A stretch of DNA of 21,956 nucleotides from JBDTGE01 sp050742975 (GTDB lineage: Bacteria > Actinomycetota > Actinomycetes > Mycobacteriales > Jatrophihabitantaceae). Under the pieces are notes generated by a model, which saw only the letters and a program-made list of their open reading frames with translations, did not search any database and was not told where the DNA came from. The translations under genes and the position numbers were made by a program. This document shows, piece by piece, positions 7,371 to 14,882 of the stretch; the first letter of the stretch is position 1, and every line of letters starts with the position of its first letter. The stretch lies in NCBI GenBank assembly GCA_050742975.1, contig JBOGDQ010000322.1, positions 1 to 21,956 of the forward strand. The letters run 5' to 3'.

Positions 7371-7790
7371 ATGTACAAGCAGATCAACATGTCGCACATC
7401 TTCGTCCTCGACCAGGACGAGGCGCTCGAGTTCTACGTCGGCACGTTAGGGCTCGAGGTGGGCAGCGACCAGGATCTCGGCTTCATGCGCTGGCTGACGG
7501 TGCGCGTTCCGGGTGACCCCGGCCGCGAGATCCTGCTCGAGCTGCCTGGACCACCGGCGATGGACGAGGCCTCCGCCGAGCAGGTCCGGGAGCTGGTGAC
7601 CAAGGGCGCCACCGGGTTCACGTTCGGGCTCACCACCGACGACTGCCAGAAGACGTACCAGACGCTGCGCGAGCGTGGGGTCGAGTTCAGCGAGGAGCCG
7701 ACGCAGCAGCCGTACGGCATCGACTGTGGGGGCCGGGATCCGTTCGGCAACCACTTCCGCATCGTGCAGCTCGCGCCCGCCGGCCGCTGA
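7371..7790 (+). CDS. VOC (glyoxalase/dioxygenase superfamily) protein
   Basis: A 139-aa protein of the vicinal-oxygen-chelate fold, a family that includes glyoxalase I, fosfomycin/bleomycin resistance proteins and extradiol dioxygenases. Two beta-alpha-beta-beta-beta modules are visible: MSHIFVLDQDEALEFYVGTL at the start, and TTDDCQKTYQTLRERGVEF ending in GGRDPFGNHFRIVQL. A possible first-module metal pair is H9 and E57. In the second module the last strand reads FRIVQL, with Gln where metal-dependent enzymes usually have Glu, so metal catalysis is uncertain. ATG 7371 follows GGAGG with good spacing. The gene follows an AraC-type protein and ends at a strong hairpin. The substrate cannot be assigned. 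Confidence 0.88.
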   Translation: MYKQINMSHIFVLDQDEALEFYVGTLGLEVGSDQDLGFMRWLTVRVPGDPGREILLELPGPPAMDEASAEQVRELVTKGATGFTFGLTTDDCQKTYQTLRERGVEFSEEPTQQPYGIDCGGRDPFGNHFRIVQLAPAGR

Positions 7791-7793
7791 CCG

Positions 7794-7844
7794 GCGATGT
7801 ACACCCCCTTCGCCTCACAGCGCGGCGAAGGGGGTGTACATCGC
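7794..7844. terminator. Strong 21-bp hairpin terminator
   Basis: A perfect stem, 7794-7814 with 7824-7844 and a 9-nt loop; the core arm is GATGTACACCCCCTTCGCC. It separates the convergent VOC and aldo/keto reductase genes and can stop transcription both ways. The stretch CCGCTGACCGGCGATG, which includes the VOC stop codon, is identical to the stretch at the exporter stop codon (from 4558). Confidence 0.88.
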
Positions 7845-7868
7845 GCGGCGCGCACGCCTGCAGATCGC

Positions 7869-8885
7869 TCAGACCGCCCGCCTCGCCGGCGTCGACTTCG
7901 CGACGATCGACGGGTCACGGGTGAGGACGTCACCGAGTGCCTCGTCGATCCGCTTCATCACGTCGTCGGGGATCCGGACGCCGGCCGCCTTGACGTTCTC
8001 GGCGACCTGCTCCGGACGGGACGCACCGACGAGCGCCGCGGACACGTTGCCGTTCTGCAGCACCCAGGCGACGGCCAGCTGAGCCATCGACAGCCCGAGA
8101 TCATCGGCGATCGGCTGCAGGTCTTGCACGCGGCTCAGGACGTCGTCGTTCATGAACCGCTTGATCATGTTCGCGCCACCCTTGTCGTCGGTGGCGCGCG
8201 ATCCCTCCGGCGCGGCCTGACCGGGCCGGTACTTGCCGGTGAGCACGCCCTGCGCGATCGGCGACCACACGATCTGGCCCAGGCCGAGCTCCTCGCAGGT
8301 CGGCACCACCTCGTCCTCGATCACCCGCCACAGCATCGAGTACTGCGGCTGGCTCGATACCAGCGAGACTCCGAGTTGCTGGGCGAGCGCGTGGCCGGCG
8401 CGGATCTGCTCCGCCGTCCACTCGCTCACGCCGATGTAGAGCGCCTTGCCCGATCGGACGACATCGGCGAACGCCTGCATCGTCTCCTCGAGCGGGGTGA
8501 ACGAGTCGTAGCGGTGCGCCTGGTACAGGTCGACGTAGTCCATCTGCAGCCGTCGAAGCGATCCGTCGATGCCCTCCATGATGTGCTTGCGCGACAGCCC
8601 GGTGTCGTTCTTACCCTTCGGGTCGGGACCGACCGGCCAGAACACCTTGGTGAACACCTCGAGCGACTCGCGACGCTCACCCTTCAGCGCCGCGCCGAGA
8701 ACCTGTTCGGCCTTGCCGTTCGCGTAGACATCCGCGGTGTCGAACGTGGTGATGCCGGCGTCGAGCGCAGCCTTGACACACTCCGTCGCCACCTCGTTCT
8801 CGATCTGCGAGCCGTGCGTCAGCCAGTTGCCGTAGGTGATCTCCGAGATCTGCATGCCTGAGTTGCCCAGGTAACGAAAGTCCAT
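7869..8885 (-). CDS. Aldo/keto reductase, Kv-beta-like subfamily
   Basis: A 338-aa NADPH-dependent oxidoreductase with the (beta/alpha)8 aldo/keto reductase fold, acting on carbonyls in the cytoplasm. The catalytic tetrad is present: D49 and Y54 in FDTADVY, K80 in VFTKVFW and H124 in YQAHR. The N-terminus (FRYLGNSGMQISEITYG) and the C-terminal cofactor region ALVGASRPEQVAENV are typical of the subfamily related to potassium-channel beta subunits. ATG 8885 is chosen because AGGA lies just upstream and the family begins here; the longer open frame to 9308 is antisense to RNase HI. It is divergent from rnhA with only 30 nt between them. The physiological substrate is unknown. Confidence 0.94.
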   Translation of the reverse strand: MDFRYLGNSGMQISEITYGNWLTHGSQIENEVATECVKAALDAGITTFDTADVYANGKAEQVLGAALKGERRESLEVFTKVFWPVGPDPKGKNDTGLSRKHIMEGIDGSLRRLQMDYVDLYQAHRYDSFTPLEETMQAFADVVRSGKALYIGVSEWTAEQIRAGHALAQQLGVSLVSSQPQYSMLWRVIEDEVVPTCEELGLGQIVWSPIAQGVLTGKYRPGQAAPEGSRATDDKGGANMIKRFMNDDVLSRVQDLQPIADDLGLSMAQLAVAWVLQNGNVSAALVGASRPEQVAENVKAAGVRIPDDVMKRIDEALGDVLTRDPSIVAKSTPARRAV

Positions 8886-8915
8886 GAGTGCATCCTGCAC
8901 CTTGCTCAGCTGACG

Positions 8916-9404
8916 GTGGACGTCGCCTATCGTGACGGCGTGCGCCTCGTTGTCGCCTCGGACGGCTCGTGCCTGGTCAACCCCGGCGGTCCGGGCGGTT
9001 GGGCCTGCGCGACGTCGCCGGACAGCTGGCTCGCCGGTGGCCATCCCGCGACGACGAACAACCTGATGGAGCTGCGCGCGGTGTACGAGGCGCTGGCCGC
9101 GATCCCGGCCGATCGCCCGTTGACGATCGAGACCGACAGCCTCTACGTGCTGAAGTCCTGCACGCTGTGGCTGGACGGCTGGAAGCGCAACGGGTGGCGG
9201 ACCTCGGCCAGGAAACCGGTGTCGAACCGGTCGGCGATCATGGCGATCGACGCGCTGCTGGCGGGGCGCGACGTCCAGTGGCGGCACGTCAAGGGCCACG
9301 CCGGGCATGTGTTGAACGAGGTGTGCGATCTTCGGGCCGGCGATGCCGCCGCCGCGATTCGCGCGGGCCAGCCGGTTGCTGTGGGTCCGGGATTGGCTGT
9401 CTGA
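8916..9404 (+). CDS. rnhA: Ribonuclease HI
   Basis: A 162-aa RNase HI, which cuts the RNA strand of RNA-DNA hybrids during replication and R-loop removal. The four acidic active-site residues are visible: D16 (SDGSCLVNPGG), E52 (NNLMELRAV), D74 (IETDSLYV) and D138 (NEVCD), with the catalytic His at H128 (VKGHAGH). A basic loop KSCTLWLDGWKRNGW fits the substrate-binding handle. GTG 8916 gives a slightly long N-terminus; GTG 8940 is an alternative. It has a divergent neighbour (aldo/keto reductase) and a convergent one (NERD protein), so it appears monocistronic. Confidence 0.93.
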   Translation: MDVAYRDGVRLVVASDGSCLVNPGGPGGWACATSPDSWLAGGHPATTNNLMELRAVYEALAAIPADRPLTIETDSLYVLKSCTLWLDGWKRNGWRTSARKPVSNRSAIMAIDALLAGRDVQWRHVKGHAGHVLNEVCDLRAGDAAAAIRAGQPVAVGPGLAV

Positions 9405-9439
9405 GCGGCCGTGCCCGGGCGGGTCGTTCGGCTGTTTGC

Positions 9440-10084
9440 TCAGGCGGCCAGCTCGCGCGCGACTTCGTAGATCCGCTCGATCGACGGCGCTCCGAGCACC
9501 TCGGGCGAGGACCAGAGATGCGGCACGATCTCCTTGCGGGTCAGGACGTTGACCACCCCGTCGTACGCCTGCGCCTTGACGGTGAAGCCGCCCGGAGCAC
9601 CGAACACCGCAACGAGCGCGCGCACGTCGACGTCGAACAGGGCCCGGGCCGAGAGCAGCTCGGCGGCTTGGCGTGCCTGGTCACGGCTGGTGGCGACGTA
9701 GGGCTGGTCCGCCCCGTCGACCGTGACGCTGTCGCCGCGCACGACGATCTTCGCGCCGGGGTGGTGCTTGGTGTCGATCGTGAAGACGCCGGCCGGCCCG
9801 ATCACCAGGTGATCCACGGCGCGATCGCCGATCGGTACGGCGTGCAGCACGCGCCACGGCGCACCCAACGTCGCGAGGCGCCGCGCGATCTCGACCCGGG
9901 CGGACAGGGTGCGAAGCGAGGGAGTGTCGGCGTCGTCGAGCAGGTGCCGTGGTGTCCAGACTTCGCGATCGGGCAGTACGTGCCGCGGACTCACGCTCGT
10001 GCCCCGCGGACGCGCGTGGCGCCCCACGTACCTCGCCGGCTCACCAGGCGGGTACCGCCTGAGGTCCTCGGTCGTGTCTGTCAC
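9440..10084 (-). CDS. NERD-domain protein
   Basis: A 214-aa protein with a nuclease-related NERD domain at about residues 65-175. The signature is visible as WRVLHAVPIGDRAVDHLVIG followed by GPAGVFTIDTKHH; the acidic and Lys residues (DHLV, TIDTK) match the PD-(D/E)xK-like core that gives the family its name. NERD proteins are thought to act on DNA, but the function of stand-alone members is not established. The N-terminal 60 residues are Arg/Pro-rich. The start is GTG 10084, after GGAGGG with 6-nt spacing. It has no membrane segment, is convergent with rnhA, and has its own predicted promoter at 10137-10165. Confidence 0.88.
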   Translation of the reverse strand: MTDTTEDLRRYPPGEPARYVGRHARPRGTSVSPRHVLPDREVWTPRHLLDDADTPSLRTLSARVEIARRLATLGAPWRVLHAVPIGDRAVDHLVIGPAGVFTIDTKHHPGAKIVVRGDSVTVDGADQPYVATSRDQARQAAELLSARALFDVDVRALVAVFGAPGGFTVKAQAYDGVVNVLTRKEIVPHLWSSPEVLGAPSIERIYEVARELAA

Positions 10085-10116
10085 GGTGATCCCTCCTCGC
10101 CAGGTCGAGGCGCGAA

Positions 10117-10134
10117 CCTGACCGAACGTTCAGG
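10117..10134. promoter_or_regulatory. Palindrome at the NERD-gene promoter
   Basis: CCTGA-ccgaacgt-TCAGG, with the perfect 8-bp palindrome GAACGTTC (10124-10131) nested inside. It lies at the predicted transcription start of the NERD gene. It might be an operator, but it does not match the actinobacterial SOS box, which needs four bases between GAAC and GTTC. Confidence 0.3.
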
Positions 10135-10136
10135 GC

Positions 10137-10165
10137 AAGGTAGCACGATGTTAGATCCGTGTGAA
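10137..10165 (-). promoter_or_regulatory. Predicted promoter of the NERD gene
   Basis: On the minus strand, TTCACA (complement of 10160-10165) and TACCTT (complement of 10137-10142) are 17 nt apart. This is a reasonable housekeeping-type promoter about 50 nt upstream of the GTG start. Confidence 0.4.
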
Positions 10166-10358
10166 GTCTTAGCGGCGCACAAGTACCGGGCCGAACGCCG
10201 GGAACCGGCTGCGCGCAAGCGTCGCCGGAGCGTGCCGGTGGGTCGTAGGCTGTGTCCGGCCGGCAACGCGCCAGGGTCGCGCCCGGCGAGCACGCGCATT
10301 GTCGGAGGCCGTCGGGCAGCGTCGTGCAGGCGGCGTCGGACGCGAGATCGGATCGGGC

Positions 10359-13300
10359 ATGGCGGGTCGGGAGGGGGCGGCGCCGTTTCGGATCGACGCT
10401 GCGCTGCCCAGGCCCCGTACCCCGCTGGTCGGCCGCGACGACGAGGCGGCCCGCGCGCTGATCGCGTTGCGCGGCGCCCGCCTGCTCACGCTCACCGGAC
10501 CCGGTGGCTCTGGCAAGACCCGGCTCGCGCTCAGCGTCGCCGCTGCTGCGGCAGCGGACGTGGCGGATCGGCCTGATCCACAGGGCGCGGCGCCGCGGAC
10601 GGACGCCGTGGCGTGGATCGAGCTGGCCGGGATCGCCGAGGCCGGGCTGGTTGCCGAGTCGGTCAGAGCCGGCCTCGGGGTGGCCGAGTCCGCGCGGTTG
10701 AGCCCGGTGGAGGCGATCAGTGAAGCGATCCGCGGCGCCGGGGTCCTGCTGTGCCTGGACAACTGCGAACACGTCGTCACCGCCGTGGCCGAACTGGTCG
10801 ATCGGCTGCTGGACGCCTGCCCCGGATTGCGGGTGCTGTCGACCAGCCGCGAGCCGCTCGCGGTCGAGGGCGAAGCGGTCTGGCCGGTCTCGCCCCTCGA
10901 CGTCCCGCGAGGTGAGGTCGGGACGGCGTCCGAGGTGCGCGCGACCGGCTCGGGCCGGCTGTTCGAGCTGCGGGCCCGGGCCGTGTCTCCCACGTTCGAG
11001 CTGACCGACGCCGATGCGGGCGCGGTGGCCCGGCTGTGCCGACGAACCGGCGGCCTGCCGCTGGCGATCGAGCTGGCCGCCGCGCGGGTGCGGCTGCTCT
11101 CGGTCGCGCAGATCGCGAACGGCATGGACGACGTGGCCCGCCTGCACGCCGGCCCGTCGCGCACCGCGCCGCGGCGGCAGCAGAGCCTGCAGGCCACCCT
11201 GGACTGGAGCCACGAGCTGCTCAGCGAGCCGGAGCGCATCGTGTTCCGGCGGCTCGGCGTGTTCCCCGGCAGCTTCGCCCTCGACGCCGCTCAGGCCGTC
11301 GCCAGTACCGAGACGGTGGCGGTCGACGAGGTGCTCGACGTCCTCGGCCACCTGGTAGACCGGTCACTGCTGACGCCCCAGCGCTGGGGTGAGCAGGTGC
11401 GGTATCGGCTGCTCGCCCCGATCCGCAGCTACGCGCGCGCCCAGCTCGCGTCGGCCGGCGAACTCGACGCAGCCGCGGCCGCTCACCTGACCCACTACAC
11501 CGATCTCGCTGAGCGGATCGAGCCACTGCTGACCGGCCCGCGGCAGACTGCCGAGCTGGACCGTCTCGAGCTCGAGGGCAACAACCTTCGGGTGGCGCTG
11601 GCGTTCGCCGCCGGCTGCCGACCGCCGTCAGCGCTCGGGCTGCGGATGGCCACCAGCCTGTGGCGCCTGTGCGCGATGCGCGGGCACTACCGCGAGGGGC
11701 GGCGCTGGCTGGACTGGGCGGCCACCGTCGAGATGGACGCGCCGGCGGCGCTACGCGCCAAGGCGCTGTTGGTCAGCGGTTCCCTGGCGCATCTGCAGTG
11801 CGACTACCCGGCGGCCGTGCGCAGGCTGGAAGCGGCGCTGCAGCGATATCGGGACCTCCAGGACCCGGGCGGCGTCGCCTCGGCCCTGCAGGTGCTCGGC
11901 AGCGTGGCACGCGAGCGGGGCCGTTACGCGCGGGCCGAATCGCTCCACCGCGAGAGCCTGCAGCTCGCCGATGCGGAGGGCGACCAGTTGCGCATCGCGC
12001 AGTGCCACGGCTACCTGGGCTTCGCCGGGTGGCTGCAGGGCAACTGGCAGGCGGCAACCGACGAATGCCGGCAGGCACTGGCGGCGTTCCGGCGCCTCGG
12101 CGACGGCGAGGGCACGGCGTGGTCGCTGCTCAGCCTTGGCATCGTCGCGCAGTACCGGGGCGAGCTGGGGACGGCCGCCGAACTGCTCGGGCAGACGCGT
12201 GAGCTTTCTGAGCGGCTGGGCTACCGGGAGGGGCTCGCCTGGACCGCGCACCAGCTCGGCGCGCTGGCCCTGCGGCGGGAGGAGTCGAGCGCAGCGCCCC
12301 TGCTGCTCGACGCGCTGGCCGCTCACCGCGCACTCGGTGACTCGTGGCGTAGCGCCAGCGTGCTCGAGGATCTGGCCGGCGTGGCGCAGCTGGGCGGCGA
12401 CGACCGGCGTGCGGTGGCGTTGCTCGCCGCGGCCACCGGCCTGCGCACCGAGATCGGCACCGAGATGCCCCCGTGCGAGCGGCCCGACCACGACCGCGTC
12501 GAGGCCGCGCTGCGCGCCCGGCTGAGCGCCGAGGACTTCGCCCGCGCCTGGGCGCACGGGCACACCGCGACGCTCGACGACCTGATCGCCCACCCGGCGG
12601 CCGACGAGCCGGTAGCGGTCGCGCCCACGCCGCGGGTCACCCGGCCCGTGGCACACGCAGCCGCGCCCGGGCAGCTGCGCATCCGTGCGCTCGGCGAGGC
12701 GACCGTGTGCCACGGCGAGCGGCAACTCACGCAGGGGGACTGGGGATACGGCAAGCCGCGCGAGTTGCTGTTCCTGCTCGTGAGCTCTCCACCGCGGTCG
12801 AAGGCTGAGGTCGGACACGCGCTGTGGCCGAACCTTTCCGGCTCGCAACTGCGCAACGCCTTCCACACCGCGCTGCGCGACCTGCGGCGCGCGCTGGGCG
12901 ACCCGGGCTGGGTGGTGTTCGCGGGCGGTCGGTACTCGATCGAGCGGGCTCGCGAGCACTGGTGCGACCTGGAGATCTTCGAGGAGGCACTGGCCGCCGC
13001 TCGCCAGGCCCGACCGGCTCCGACCGCGCTGCCGCACCTGCAGCGGGCGATCAGCGCCTACGGCGGCGATTTCGGTGCGGGCCTGCCCGATACCGAGTGG
13101 GTGCAGGTCCGTCGTGCACAGCTCGCCCAGGCGTTCGCGACGGTGCTGGGGAGCGCCGGCCGGCTGCTTGCGTCCGCCGGGCGGATTCCCGAGGCCGTCG
13201 AGATCTACCGCCGGGCCGTGCGCCACGATCCACTCGACGAGGCGGCCCACCGGCGCCTGATGAGCGCCCTGATCCACACCGGTCAGGCCGCACAGGCGGC

Positions 13301-13403
13301 GCAGGTGTACGAGCAGCTGACCGGTCGGTTGCGCGACGAACTCGGGGTCGCGCCCGCGCCCGAGACCAGCGCCGTCTACCACCGGCTCGAGCGCGCCGGC
13401 TGA
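10359..13403 (+). CDS. Large STAND/TPR regulator with C-terminal SARP-BTAD module
   Basis: A 1014-aa cytoplasmic transcription factor. An N-terminal STAND/NB-ARC NTPase follows the lead-in LPRPRTPLVGRDDE: Walker A GPGGSGKTR (about 47-55), Walker B-like VLLCLDNCEHV, sensor motif STSREPL and CRRTGGLPLAIELAAARVRL. A winged-helix and a TPR-rich middle follow (about 430-730, repeated A-x-x-LG/YR segments). From about residue 770 comes an OmpR-like winged helix (LRIRALGEATVCHGERQLTQ...ELLFLLVSS) and from about 870 a BTAD helical domain ending LRDELGVAPAPETSAVYHRL. AfsR carries this SARP part at its N-terminus, so the order is reversed. ATG 10359 is preferred; TTG 10299 would add 20 residues. Its targets are unknown and no biosynthetic cluster adjoins. 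Confidence 0.9.
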   Translation: MAGREGAAPFRIDAALPRPRTPLVGRDDEAARALIALRGARLLTLTGPGGSGKTRLALSVAAAAAADVADRPDPQGAAPRTDAVAWIELAGIAEAGLVAESVRAGLGVAESARLSPVEAISEAIRGAGVLLCLDNCEHVVTAVAELVDRLLDACPGLRVLSTSREPLAVEGEAVWPVSPLDVPRGEVGTASEVRATGSGRLFELRARAVSPTFELTDADAGAVARLCRRTGGLPLAIELAAARVRLLSVAQIANGMDDVARLHAGPSRTAPRRQQSLQATLDWSHELLSEPERIVFRRLGVFPGSFALDAAQAVASTETVAVDEVLDVLGHLVDRSLLTPQRWGEQVRYRLLAPIRSYARAQLASAGELDAAAAAHLTHYTDLAERIEPLLTGPRQTAELDRLELEGNNLRVALAFAAGCRPPSALGLRMATSLWRLCAMRGHYREGRRWLDWAATVEMDAPAALRAKALLVSGSLAHLQCDYPAAVRRLEAALQRYRDLQDPGGVASALQVLGSVARERGRYARAESLHRESLQLADAEGDQLRIAQCHGYLGFAGWLQGNWQAATDECRQALAAFRRLGDGEGTAWSLLSLGIVAQYRGELGTAAELLGQTRELSERLGYREGLAWTAHQLGALALRREESSAAPLLLDALAAHRALGDSWRSASVLEDLAGVAQLGGDDRRAVALLAAATGLRTEIGTEMPPCERPDHDRVEAALRARLSAEDFARAWAHGHTATLDDLIAHPAADEPVAVAPTPRVTRPVAHAAAPGQLRIRALGEATVCHGERQLTQGDWGYGKPRELLFLLVSSPPRSKAEVGHALWPNLSGSQLRNAFHTALRDLRRALGDPGWVVFAGGRYSIERAREHWCDLEIFEEALAAARQARPAPTALPHLQRAISAYGGDFGAGLPDTEWVQVRRAQLAQAFATVLGSAGRLLASAGRIPEAVEIYRRAVRHDPLDEAAHRRLMSALIHTGQAAQAAQVYEQLTGRLRDELGVAPAPETSAVYHRLERAG

Positions 13404-13530
13404 CGGGCTACACCAGCAGTTCCCCCAGCACTATCAGCGATACCCCCGCCGCCGCTAGGCAACCTCGCCGACGCCAGCAACCACCCGGCGAGCGCAGTCC
13501 AACAAGGTCGTGACGCCATCCGGGTGGGCC

Positions 13531-13549
13531 GGTGACCGGTTCGGTCACC
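13531..13549 (+). promoter_or_regulatory. Hairpin/operator before the collagen-like gene
   Basis: GGTGACCG-gtt-CGGTCACC is a perfect 8-bp inverted repeat with a 3-nt loop. It ends 8 nt before the GAGGAG ribosome-binding site (13558-13563). It could be a leader hairpin or a compact operator for the collagen-like gene. Confidence 0.5.
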
Positions 13550-13570
13550 ACCACACCGAGGAGAAATGAA

Positions 13571-14293
13571 ATGCGTCTCGACCCCACCACCCGCCGCGTT
13601 CTGCTCGCTGCCGCCGCCGTTGCCGCGGTCGCGGGCGGCACGTCCGTCGCCGCCGCGGCCACCACCGGCTCAACCGCACCGACCGCCTACGCGGGATGCC
13701 TGAGCCACGTGACGCGAACGGTCTACAACGTCCACATCAACCCGACATCGGCCCCGACCTGCCTGCGCTACGACACGCGGATCACCTGGAACCAGACCGG
13801 CCCCGCCGGTCTGGCCGGGCCGAAGGGCGCGCAGGGGCCGACCGGTGCCACCGGAGCGAGCGGCCCGGCCGGATCCACCGGACCCCAGGGACCGGCGGGT
13901 GCGACCGGCCCGGCCGGGCCGCAGGGTCCGGCGGGGACCAACGACGCCACCGTCTTCGACGGGCAGGTCGTCGGCTTCGGGACGAGCACCAAGTTGGTGT
14001 CCGAGAACGGCCTGTCGTTGTTCGCCTTGTGCAACGCGGGCACGCTGGCGTTCCAGCTGGACGCGACAGCGGGTGGCGGAATCGTCCTTGCTGACAGTTC
14101 CGTCGGGGGACACGTTGTCGCGACTGCGGACCCGGGCAGCCCGGTAACCGTCGAGAGCCTGAGCACCGGGGACTCCGATCGCGGCAGCTTCGACTCGGTC
14201 CGCGCCGACACCGGACAGGTGCTCGACGGGTCGTGGTTCGGCTTCATCAGCAGCAGCGGCTGCGAGTTCACTGCCTCGGCCCTCTTCGGCTGA
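13571..14293 (+). CDS. Secreted collagen-like protein
   Basis: A 240-aa exported protein of unknown role. The N-terminus has a twin-arginine-like signal (TTRRVLLAAAAVAAV) with probable cleavage after the Ala-rich stretch near residue 30. A Cys-containing segment (YAGCLSHVTRTVYN ... TCLRYDTRITWNQ) precedes 15 uninterrupted Gly-X-Y triplets at residues 77-121 (GPA, GPK, GPT, GPQ types), which can form a collagen triple helix. The remainder is a beta-rich domain of about 118 residues with two Cys. The leader-plus-WNQTGPAG layout recurs in actinobacterial surface proteins. ATG 13571 follows GAGGAG; the preceding GTG 13532 lies within the inverted repeat. It lies 168 nt downstream of the large regulator and may be its target (inference). 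Confidence 0.88.
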   Translation: MRLDPTTRRVLLAAAAVAAVAGGTSVAAAATTGSTAPTAYAGCLSHVTRTVYNVHINPTSAPTCLRYDTRITWNQTGPAGLAGPKGAQGPTGATGASGPAGSTGPQGPAGATGPAGPQGPAGTNDATVFDGQVVGFGTSTKLVSENGLSLFALCNAGTLAFQLDATAGGGIVLADSSVGGHVVATADPGSPVTVESLSTGDSDRGSFDSVRADTGQVLDGSWFGFISSSGCEFTASALFG

Positions 14294-14717
14294 CACCGGT
14301 CGGACCCGTGGTGGGCACATTCCACGGGTCCGCCCGGTCGTCCGATGCCGTCCGGTAACCCAGGCAGTAAGGCCCAGGCGGGAACAGACTGTCTGTAGGT
14401 CTCCACTGCTCGATCGTGGTCGACTGCGGGAGCGGCTCAATGAACGTCTCACCGCGGTCCGTACCAGCGGTCACGGTCGCATGCTCGCGTTCGGGGACGC
14501 AGAAGGCTCGGACCCGGCCGTGGATCAGGGTGTCGAGCCAGGTGGTGTCTTCGACCTCTTCGTCGGCGGGTACGCCGTAGTACTCCGTGAGGGTCACGAG
14601 CCGTAGTCCGGCCGTGCTCAGTCCTGCGGGAACCTGCAGCCGACCGAGGCTGCGGTCAATGAATAGGTCAGGCAGCTCGTCGGGATGCGACACGTACCGC
14701 TTTCTCCGCCGGCTCAT
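14268..14717 (-). pseudogene. Decayed PIN-like (VapC45-type) toxin gene
   Basis: The N-terminal part, LPDLFIDRSLGRLQVPAGL and AGLRLVTLTEYYGVPADEEV followed by DTTWL, matches the start of actinobacterial PIN-like proteins that usually begin with an acidic FxDRSLGR motif. The family then has about 25 residues with a conserved W-x-V-L-x-KD segment; here the frame jumps directly to HGRVRAFCVPERE, a piece that normally follows it, so an internal in-frame deletion has removed part of the active site. The C-terminus continues through the collagen-gene terminator and overlaps that gene's 3' end by 26 nt, which suggests that the original stop was also lost. No antitoxin partner is seen. ATG 14717 has only a weak ribosome-binding site. 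Family recall is from memory and the deletion needs an alignment. Confidence 0.5.
14301..14332. terminator. Hairpin terminator after the collagen-like gene
   Basis: An 11-bp perfect stem, CGGACCCGTGG (14301-14311) with its complement at 14322-14332 and a 10-nt loop, starting 8 nt after the stop codon. No T-run. It is read through in frame by the decayed PIN-like gene on the other strand. Confidence 0.8.
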
Positions 14718-14800
14718 CAGAGCCCATGGCGACGCGGAACACCCCAGCCTACCGGCCACGAAGGTTGATCCGGTTGTCCGAGGCCGTCCAAATCGAGGGT

Positions 14801-14828
14801 CGTGGTAGCCGCCGGCTTGGCTACCACG
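14801..14828. terminator. Hairpin downstream of tRNA-Phe (distal)
   Basis: CGTGGTAGCC and its complement form a perfect 10-bp stem (14801-14810 with 14819-14828, 8-nt loop). It lies between the tRNA-Phe and the decayed PIN-like gene on the same strand. No T-run. Confidence 0.55.
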
Positions 14829-14847
14829 CGCGACCAAATCGGGTGCC

Positions 14848-14866
14848 GCTGGGCCTGAAGCCCAGC
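14848..14866 (-). terminator. Hairpin downstream of tRNA-Phe (proximal)
   Basis: GCTGGGC-ctgaa-GCCCAGC is a 7-bp stem with a 5-nt loop, 16 nt past the CCA end of tRNA-Phe in its reading direction. It is the likely terminator or processing boundary of the tRNA transcript. Confidence 0.55.
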
Positions 14867-14882
14867 AAATACGGGGGTCTCG

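Noticed and set aside
9405..9439. Terminator between convergent rnhA and NERD genes
   Set aside because: Only a GCCCGGGC palindrome without a proper loop or stem was found.
10124..10131. GAACGTTC as an SOS (LexA) box
   Set aside because: The actinobacterial SOS box has four bases between GAAC and GTTC; here there are none.
11751..13382. 543-aa open frame on minus opposite the large regulator
   Set aside because: No recognisable domain, and the plus-strand TPR and BTAD motifs are unambiguous.
13404..13530. Short gene between the large regulator and the collagen-like gene
   Set aside because: Only frame extensions of neighbouring genes without a ribosome-binding site; treated as non-coding leader and promoter region.
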